In this document: piece by piece, positions 23,866-29,137 of the stretch
Layout: each line of letters opens with the position of its first letter
How positions within the stretch are numbered: position 1 is the stretch's first letter
DNA from: Thermoplasmata archaeon
Lineage (GTDB): Archaea > Thermoplasmatota > Thermoplasmata > Thermoplasmatales > Thermoplasmataceae
Assembly: GCA_021811525.1 (NCBI GenBank)
Contig: JAJZOK010000097.1
Coordinates: forward strand, 1,251 to 30,387
Reading direction: 5' to 3'
DNA length: 29,137 nt
Made by a program: the position numbers and the translations under genes
Notes under the pieces: model-generated
Seen by the model: only the letters and a program-made list of their open reading frames with translations
Databases searched by the model: none
Told to the model about the DNA's origin: nothing

Positions 23866-24831
23866 TTACGAAACCATTTCAGCTTTTTTATTTTTCTTCT
23901 CTTTCTTCCTGTTCTGCTTGTATACCCTGAGGCTTGGGTTGGCAATTGTGTCCAGTCCAAGGCTGATTAGCCCGAAGCCGACACCTATGATTGCTATGGT
24001 CAGCCCTGGAGGAATGAACCACCACCATTCACCCAAAAGGATGCCTGAATAGGTATTTGCAAAGTACAGGATAGAACCCAGGGAAATGATAGTTTCATTG
24101 CCCAGTCCAAGGAACAGCAGGCTAGTTTCAAGAAGGATTGCAATAATGAACAGGTTGGTGAACACATATCCAATATAGGAGAGGAGTGACGGGAAGATCT
24201 CCCTGAATATGATGCTGAAATCAGATTCTCCGGTATGCTTAATGAAGCGGATATAATCTCTTGATGCAAGTGACAGTGCCTGCGCCCTTATTGTCCTGGC
24301 ACCGTATGCCCAGCCTGTTACAACTATCACTGCTACAAGTGATAGGATCCCCAGGTTGGCGTGTGATGCCTGCAGATCGGATGAAATGACAATTGCAAGG
24401 GGCAATCCGGGAATGAGAAGGAAGACATTTATGAAGAAGGATAAAACGTCATTCTTCAATCCCTTGTAGTATCCGCCAAAGAGCCCTATTACCACTGCGA
24501 CCACCAATGCGAGTCCCGCGCCTAGGAATGAGATCTCAATGGTAGGCCAGATGCTCACAAGAAACTGCGACCATATGTCGTTTCCAAAGAAATTTGTCCC
24601 GAGGAAATGCGCACTTGAGGGAGGTGTATCACTTGCAAAGGTCCTGTAAGGATCATAAGGGTGAACAAAAAGCCCGACTATTGCGAAAATTACTACCCCT
24701 ATAACAATGATAAGCCCTGACAGCAGGTATTTGTTCTGCAGCAACGCTTTTGCAGCAGCCTTGATATTCAATTTCTTCCTTCCGGAGGTATTTGCCCTGG
24801 AGAATTCTTCACTCATTGTGCTTAGATCCAC
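23866..24831 (-). CDS. Opp/Dpp-class ABC transporter permease (DppC-like)
   Basis: 321 residues from GTG 24831, four bases after the stop of the preceding permease gene. A cytoplasmic head (about 1-35) leads to a first membrane helix (about 36-57) and a long outside loop ('FVHPYDPYRTFASDTPPSSA', then 'HFLGTNFFGNDIWSQFLVSI'), the DppC hallmark. The binding-protein-dependent transport domain with five further helices follows. The ATPase-contact (EAA-type) loop is 'YIRFIKHTGESDFSIIFREI'. The C-terminus is lysine-rich (QNRKKEKKNKKAEMVS); the DNA encoding it gives T-tracts on the opposite strand that could terminate the converging ATPase transcript. It pairs with the DppB-like protein to form the channel. 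Confidence 0.92.
   Translation of the reverse strand: MDLSTMSEEFSRANTSGRKKLNIKAAAKALLQNKYLLSGLIIVIGVVIFAIVGLFVHPYDPYRTFASDTPPSSAHFLGTNFFGNDIWSQFLVSIWPTIEISFLGAGLALVVAVVIGLFGGYYKGLKNDVLSFFINVFLLIPGLPLAIVISSDLQASHANLGILSLVAVIVVTGWAYGARTIRAQALSLASRDYIRFIKHTGESDFSIIFREIFPSLLSYIGYVFTNLFIIAILLETSLLFLGLGNETIISLGSILYFANTYSGILLGEWWWFIPPGLTIAIIGVGFGLISLGLDTIANPSLRVYKQNRKKEKKNKKAEMVS
23884..23913 (+). terminator. T-rich terminator of the fused ATPase gene, inside the converging permease gene
   Basis: The + strand carries successive T/C tracts ('CTTTTTTATTTTTCTTCTC' and onward) about 20-50 nt after the ATPase stop. They are the complement of lysine codons at the end of the DppC-like gene, so one stretch seems to serve both coding and termination. 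Confidence 0.45.
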
Positions 24832-24835
24832 TATA

Positions 24836-25825
24836 TCACGCCTCCCTAATCCTTGGGTCTAGCCTGTAATACAGGAGATCCATAACATAATTGGCAACAA
24901 GGACTGAAATGATAATCAACAGGAAGGCAGTCTCAAGCACGGGAAAATCTTCATTTATAACTGCATTGTATATATCAAAGCCCAGGCCTGGGTATGAAAA
25001 AACCATTTCCACTAGTATACCGCCGCTGATTATGTTCCCAAGGCTCATTGCAAAACCGGTGAGATTTGGCAGTATGGCATTCTTCTTTGAGTAAGCTTCT
25101 ATGGTAGTCCGCTTTAGTCCCGCGATTTCTGCATATTTCAGGTAATCCTCGTTCAGGGTGGTTATCGTGTTGTTCCTCATTCCCAGGTACCAGGTCCCGT
25201 ACGAAGCAAGTATTAGAGTACCTAGAGGAAGAATGATATGTGTGATTGTGGAGACCAGATAGGCTCCAGATAGGTATTGCGCCCTTATATCAAAGGCTCC
25301 GGCCTCCGGGAATATATGGTACTGAATGGCAAAAAGGAAGAGGAATATGAGGGCCATCCAGAAATACGGGAAAGAGTAAAGGAACATGGATATGACCGAA
25401 GTAACCGCATCACGCGCACTTCCTCTCTTATGTGCTGCCCTGAGGCCAAGAGAATTCCCCAGCAGGAAACTGATTACCAATGCAAGTCCGAACAGAATGA
25501 CTGTCCATGACAGGCTCTGTGAAATTATTCCCCACGCGCTAGTTGGAAAATACTGCAAAGATACCCCAAAATTGCCGGTGAAAATGTTCTTGACAAAACT
25601 GAAGAACTCTAAGTAAATGGGGCCGCTTGTATATCCAAGCGAGGACTGGATGGATGCAATCTGCTGAGGTGTGAGGGCCCTTGTCTGAGAAAGTGTCCCG
25701 ATAACCGCGTCAATTGGATTTCCTGGCATAAGGTGTGGAATGAGAAAGTCTAGGAATAAAATAAACCAAAAAGAAATAAAATAAAAAATAGATTTTCGGA
25801 TTACATATTTGGGAACCGTTGTAAT
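24836..25825 (-). CDS. Opp/Dpp-class ABC transporter permease (DppB-like), no canonical start codon
   Basis: The first canonical start (ATG 25729) falls at 'MPGNPID', a conserved site after the first membrane helix of DppB proteins. Upstream the same frame encodes exactly the missing part, 'KYVIRKSIFYFISFWFILF' plus 'LDFLIPHL', but has no ATG, GTG or TTG back to a TAA near 25855. ATT at 25825 is the best candidate: 'GAGGAG' ends 4 nt before it, within the last codons and stop of the binding-protein gene. From there the product is 329 residues, normal for the family. Six membrane helices and the ATPase-contact loop 'YAEIAGLKRTTIEAYSKKNA' are present, with 'GGILVEMVFSYPGLG' typical of DppB. A sequence error or alteration at the start is the alternative. 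Confidence 0.85.
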   Translation of the reverse strand: MTTVPKYVIRKSIFYFISFWFILFLDFLIPHLMPGNPIDAVIGTLSQTRALTPQQIASIQSSLGYTSGPIYLEFFSFVKNIFTGNFGVSLQYFPTSAWGIISQSLSWTVILFGLALVISFLLGNSLGLRAAHKRGSARDAVTSVISMFLYSFPYFWMALIFLFLFAIQYHIFPEAGAFDIRAQYLSGAYLVSTITHIILPLGTLILASYGTWYLGMRNNTITTLNEDYLKYAEIAGLKRTTIEAYSKKNAILPNLTGFAMSLGNIISGGILVEMVFSYPGLGFDIYNAVINEDFPVLETAFLLIIISVLVANYVMDLLYYRLDPRIREA

Positions 25826-25826
25826 C

Positions 25827-27641
25827 CTACTCCTCTTTCTTGCCTCTTCTGCTTACTCCGATTGCCGCCCCAATGATCACCACTGCAACAACCACTCCGA
25901 TTATTGCGTAGTCGATTGTTGAAAGCGGTGACGAGGACTGCTTTACAGGATTGAAGTGGACGCTAACCAGCGGTACCGCAATGCCCACAACTGGACCGAA
26001 GGAGTTTGAATACAGTGCATCCTTGAATAAGGTCTGGTTCACTCCGGATAATCCGGCCGTATTGAACTCATTCTGGGAGACTGATTCGGCTATGGGTATT
26101 GCTGGTGTCTGGTTCACGAGCACATTCAGTGCGTTTTCAATGTATGGCTGCTGTGCAGAGAGGGATGTCTGCTGGGCTGCAAGGGTTATGTTCTGCGTAA
26201 AGCTTGTGTTGTTGAATCTAGAATAGTCTCCCTTTGCAGATGTTCCAATTGGGACATGCCAGTAGTTGGAGAATGATACATTTAATGCACCTATTGGGTT
26301 AATTGAGCTTGCAAGAAATCCCATGCCTGCGCTGAAGTTGCCCTGGTACATATTAGAGTAGAATATCGCACCGCTTGGTAGATAGGTGTTGGCTTTGATT
26401 CCGAAGTTGGTAAGCTCAGTAACCATATGGTTAAGGTTTGCCACGACATTTGCGGCTGCACCATTTCCAGAAAGCGTTATGGATGGCTGCACACCGGTTG
26501 CATTGAGCCACTTGCCGCTGGACAGATGGTATCCTGCCTTCTCCATGAGTGAGGTTGCAAGAGTGAGGTTCTTTGTGTATACAGCACCGTTTGGATACTG
26601 CTTCAGGAATGACGGTGTAAGGTAGTTGTTAAGTGCAGGGATCACAAAGTTCTGTGCAGGTGGCTGCAGTGACTCACTTGAGAGTGCGGTCCTGTTGAAG
26701 ACATTTGCAACTGCTGCCCTGAAGTATGAGTTGTTCAGAGGCCATTGGTTGTTGTTCAACTGGAGCATGAGGAACCCAGATGGTGGAGCAAAGTAGAAGT
26801 GTGTTGAATTCTCTGCTGCCCAGGATGGTGCTGATGCATCAAATGCGCCAGACAGCCAATTGATGGAACCAGCAGCAAGAGCATTTGCCTCAGCCGTGAC
26901 CGTGGGGTACGACTGAAGGACTACTGTGGTTAGGTGTGAACCCGTGTAATAGTAGTGACTGTTCCATGTGAATGTGAATCCGCTTGAAGAAACAGATGAT
27001 GCAATAAATGGTCCGGTTCCTACTGGGTCAGTCATCGTAACATTCTGTGGGTCGCTGACATTCTGCCACTCTCCCGGGTAAAGCATTGGCTGGGACATGA
27101 TGCTGTAAAGGTCTGTGTAGGCAGTGTTGTTGAGGTAGAAGGTTACATTGTTGCCGCTTGCAGACACGGACTTCACGAAATTGTGCAATCCCTGTGAGTC
27201 AATACTGTGGTGCCCCATTATGTAATTGAAAGTAAACAGGACATCAGATGCATTGAAGGGCTGTCCGTTGTTGTATTCCACTCCGCTTCTCAGATGGAAT
27301 GTAACTGCCGTCAGGTTCGAGCTGTAGCTGTATGATGTAGCAACACCGGGTTCCGGGTTCTGTCCGTTCATCAGGTACATTAGCGGGCTGAACACTAGCG
27401 ACAGCCCGGTGTATCCATAAGGCTGCAATGCCACTGCACTGAATGGATTCAAATTAGCCGTGAAACTTCCATAACTGTCCACCGCCAGGTAGAAAGTATT
27501 GTTGGAAGTACTATTCCCAGTTGCCTGAGGTGAAAACGAATAACCGGACATTCCTCCTGAATTAACGGGCACAAAGAGCATGCTCAGTGCCAGGAGCAAT
27601 ACTGCCGTTACCGTAGCCATAATAGTAGTATTAGCTTTCAT
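25827..27641 (-). CDS. Membrane-anchored extracellular solute-binding protein, family 5 (Opp/Dpp type)
   Basis: 604 residues. A signal peptide (about 1-28, 'TIMATVTAVLLLALSMLFV') is followed by a family 5 binding fold. Typical blocks are 'FHLRSGVEYNNGQPFNASDV' (about 117-136), 'VTFYLNNTAYTDLYSIMSQP', 'DPVGTGPFIASS' and 'YFRAAVANVFNRTAL'. A Ser-rich linker and C-terminal membrane helix (about 576-597, 'IDYAIIGVVVAVVIIGAAIG') with RRGKKEE tail anchor it outside the cell, as usual in archaea. It captures the solute for the two permeases encoded downstream. Asn-x-Ser/Thr sites are abundant, suggesting N-glycosylation. A TATA element centred 26 bp upstream of the ATG indicates a leaderless transcript. 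The ligand (oligopeptide, oligosaccharide or other) cannot be assigned. Confidence 0.93.
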   Translation of the reverse strand: MKANTTIMATVTAVLLLALSMLFVPVNSGGMSGYSFSPQATGNSTSNNTFYLAVDSYGSFTANLNPFSAVALQPYGYTGLSLVFSPLMYLMNGQNPEPGVATSYSYSSNLTAVTFHLRSGVEYNNGQPFNASDVLFTFNYIMGHHSIDSQGLHNFVKSVSASGNNVTFYLNNTAYTDLYSIMSQPMLYPGEWQNVSDPQNVTMTDPVGTGPFIASSVSSSGFTFTWNSHYYYTGSHLTTVVLQSYPTVTAEANALAAGSINWLSGAFDASAPSWAAENSTHFYFAPPSGFLMLQLNNNQWPLNNSYFRAAVANVFNRTALSSESLQPPAQNFVIPALNNYLTPSFLKQYPNGAVYTKNLTLATSLMEKAGYHLSSGKWLNATGVQPSITLSGNGAAANVVANLNHMVTELTNFGIKANTYLPSGAIFYSNMYQGNFSAGMGFLASSINPIGALNVSFSNYWHVPIGTSAKGDYSRFNNTSFTQNITLAAQQTSLSAQQPYIENALNVLVNQTPAIPIAESVSQNEFNTAGLSGVNQTLFKDALYSNSFGPVVGIAVPLVSVHFNPVKQSSSPLSTIDYAIIGVVVAVVIIGAAIGVSRRGKKEE

Positions 27642-27661
27642 TGGAACTTTAAAAGAAATAC

Positions 27662-27672
27662 TATTTAAAAAG
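27662..27672 (-). promoter_or_regulatory. TATA element of the ABC importer operon
   Basis: The minus strand reads 'CTTTTTAAATAG', centred about 26 bp before the ATG at 27641, with no Shine-Dalgarno. This supports leaderless transcription of the binding-protein gene, separate from the glycerol kinase gene 104 bp upstream. Confidence 0.6.
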
Positions 27673-27745
27673 GTTTGCTTTTGGATATTCCATTTGGTAT
27701 AAAATTCAGAACATTTATTGGTTCCAGAAACCTTTAAAATTCTAC

Positions 27746-29137
27746 TTATTTTAATCTTTTATAAGAATAAATAGCAGCGTTTACTGCCTGCTTCCATCCA
27801 TCGTAGTATCGATCTGCAGTTTTCCTTGCCATACCTGGCTGGAAGACCCTTTCAGGTGTTCGCTTTTCTTTGAGCTCTGCAGGGTCGATGAAACCTGATG
27901 ATTTTCCGGCCATGCATGCCACGCCTGCTGATGTAATTTCATGGTTTGAATACCTGACGATGGGTAATCCTAGAATATCTGACTGGAATTGCATGAGGAA
28001 ATTGTTGGATGTGGGTTTGCCATCCACACTGATTGAAAGCGGAAATACTCCTGCTTCATCCTTGATTGCCTCAACCAAATCCCGGACTCTGAATGCTATG
28101 GATTCTAGCGCACTTCTTACAATTTCAGTTTGTGTTACCTTTGGGGTAATTCCGAAAATTATCCCCTTGACCTTGCTATTCCAGTAAGGCGCACCAAGGC
28201 CATTCAAAGCAGATATGAAATAAAGGCCGTGATCTGCAGGGGACATGGATGCCATTGCATCTGTCTGTGCAGAATCCTTGAACATCTTCAGCCCATCCCG
28301 AATCCAGTCGAGCAGGGATCCTGTATTGAAGATACTTCCCTCTATGGCATAAGTTGGGGTTGATTGCCCTTCTTTCCATGCAACCGTGGTTATGAGGTTC
28401 TTGGTTTTTGGGGGTTCCTTCCCGGCATTCAAGAGAAGAAATGAGCCAGTCCCGAAGGTATTTTTTACCTCACCTTTCTCAAAGCAAAGATGCCCATAGA
28501 GGGATGCCTGTTGATCCCCTGCAACTGCAGTGATTGGAATTGATTTGCCAAATATCCTCTCATCGGTGGGAATGTGTATACCGCCAGAACTTATTACTTC
28601 CGGAAGCATAGATTCCTCGATGCCAAAAATGTCGAGGAGCTTTTCATCCCACTTTCCTGTCCTGATGTTGAAAAGCATTGTCCTGGAAGCATTGGTCCAG
28701 TCTGTTACATATTCTTTTTTCCCAGAAAGGTTCCAGATAAGCCATGTGTCTACCGTGCCGAACATCAGGTTTCTAAGTGATTTGCCTTTGCCTGCATTCT
28801 TCAGATGTCTGATAATCCACTGCATCTTGTAGGCACTGAAATAGGGATCAAGCATTAGCCCTGTTTTTTCCTTGATTGCCTTCTTGAGTTCTTTAATTTC
28901 AATATTTCTGATGAAAACTTTCCTTCTGTCCATCCAGGAAATTGCAGGATACAAAGGATCGCCTGATTCCCTGTCCCATGCGATAACCGTTTCACGCTGA
29001 TTGGTGATTCCAACTGAATTTATTGCTTCAAGTGGTGTGTGGGTCACAGAGAGGACTTCAAGGATCGCGCGCATCTGGGTGTCTAGTATCGACTGAGGGT
29101 CCTGTTCCACAAATCCGGATCTTGGGAAGTTCCTCTT
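27746..29137 (-). CDS. glpK: Glycerol kinase, 5' partial
   Basis: 463 residues are visible, and the gene runs off the right edge. The GTG at 29110 is only the Val of the family's 'GWVEHDP' segment (here 'RSGFVEQDPQ'), and nine more codons in frame match the preceding 'F.Q.FP..G' stretch, so about 40 N-terminal residues are missing. FGGY kinase motifs are clear: 'GITNQRETVIAWD', 'ISWMDRR', 'GDQQASLYGH', 'KNTFGTGSFLLLN', 'YAIEGSIFNTGSLLDW' and 'GLGAPYWN'. It phosphorylates glycerol to sn-glycerol 3-phosphate with ATP for catabolism or lipid synthesis. The segment around 'SIFNTGSLLDW' differs slightly from typical 'SvFvAGaaiqW', but the assignment is still strong. It lies upstream of, and in line with, the ABC importer operon, which has its own promoter. 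Confidence 0.92.
   Translation of the reverse strand, partial: KRNFPRSGFVEQDPQSILDTQMRAILEVLSVTHTPLEAINSVGITNQRETVIAWDRESGDPLYPAISWMDRRKVFIRNIEIKELKKAIKEKTGLMLDPYFSAYKMQWIIRHLKNAGKGKSLRNLMFGTVDTWLIWNLSGKKEYVTDWTNASRTMLFNIRTGKWDEKLLDIFGIEESMLPEVISSGGIHIPTDERIFGKSIPITAVAGDQQASLYGHLCFEKGEVKNTFGTGSFLLLNAGKEPPKTKNLITTVAWKEGQSTPTYAIEGSIFNTGSLLDWIRDGLKMFKDSAQTDAMASMSPADHGLYFISALNGLGAPYWNSKVKGIIFGITPKVTQTEIVRSALESIAFRVRDLVEAIKDEAGVFPLSISVDGKPTSNNFLMQFQSDILGLPIVRYSNHEITSAGVACMAGKSSGFIDPAELKEKRTPERVFQPGMARKTADRYYDGWKQAVNAAIYSYKRLK

Noticed and set aside
23538..23960. 140-codon minus-strand frame across the ATPase/permease junction
   Set aside because: Overlaps the signature and Walker B coding of the second ATPase domain and the Lys-rich tail of the permease; no domain visible.
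1..29137. CRISPR array, tRNA or rRNA genes
   Set aside because: No regularly spaced direct repeats, no cloverleaf-like sequence with conserved arms, and no rRNA core motifs were seen by eye; a covariance search was not possible.

Overview
The window looks like chromosomal DNA from a Thermoplasmatales-type archaeon (acidophilic, wall-less Euryarchaeota of the Thermoplasma/Ferroplasma/Cuniculiplasma kind). This is inferred from several traits. Many genes start right at the predicted transcript start, with a TATA element 22-29 bp upstream and no leader. The cell surface proteins are very large and Asn/Ser/Thr-rich, with repeated 'F.E.GLP.GT.W' modules and one C-terminal membrane anchor. There is a TrmB-type regulator, and a sugar-acid pathway whose aldolase closely resembles the Sulfolobus KDG aldolase. 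No species is claimed.

Layout. Positions 1-7173 hold two large surface proteins on +: a beta-helix (NosD-like) protein cut by the left edge, and a 1392-residue protein with about eight Ig-like repeats, a seven-blade propeller and two PEGA-like modules. Positions 7347-8846 (-) hold an overlapping pair of small unknown genes (one of only 57 codons) and a polytopic membrane protein. Positions 9092-10194 (+) hold a TrmB-family regulator behind a possible 70-codon leader ORF. Positions 10202-10867 (-) hold two small hypothetical genes. Positions 11126-12304 (+) hold tandem paralogous small secreted proteins behind a promoter region with three inverted repeats. Positions 12404-14034 (-) hold an ABC-2 exporter pair whose ATPase lacks a canonical start codon. 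Positions 14169-15464 (-) hold a decayed AbiEi/AbiEii toxin-antitoxin locus with nonsense and frameshift lesions in both genes.

Positions 15727-21744 form a coherent catabolic island around a 99-bp divergent promoter. Leftward run an enolase-superfamily sugar-acid dehydratase, an MBL-fold hydrolase, a KDG-type aldolase and a D-2-hydroxyacid dehydrogenase, all with overlapping ends. Rightward run an aldehyde dehydrogenase and an SDR oxidoreductase. Together they could carry sugar -> lactone -> aldonate -> 2-keto-3-deoxy acid -> pyruvate + aldehyde -> acid, a non-phosphorylative Entner-Doudoroff-like route. The sugar is not identifiable from sequence.

Positions 22027-29137 hold an Opp/Dpp-class ABC importer: a fused two-domain ATPase on +, and, converging on it with 3 bp between stop codons, a binding protein and two permeases on -. 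A glycerol kinase cut by the right edge follows. The importer lies next to the sugar-acid island, and this family carries oligosaccharides in several archaea, so it may feed that pathway; peptides are the alternative.

No rRNA, tRNA, CRISPR array or intact mobile element was seen. The observations most worth checking are the two transporter genes without any ATG/GTG/TTG upstream of their conserved N-termini, the inverted-repeat cluster ahead of the secreted paralogs, the divergent sugar-acid promoter with its repeats, and the decayed AbiE locus.
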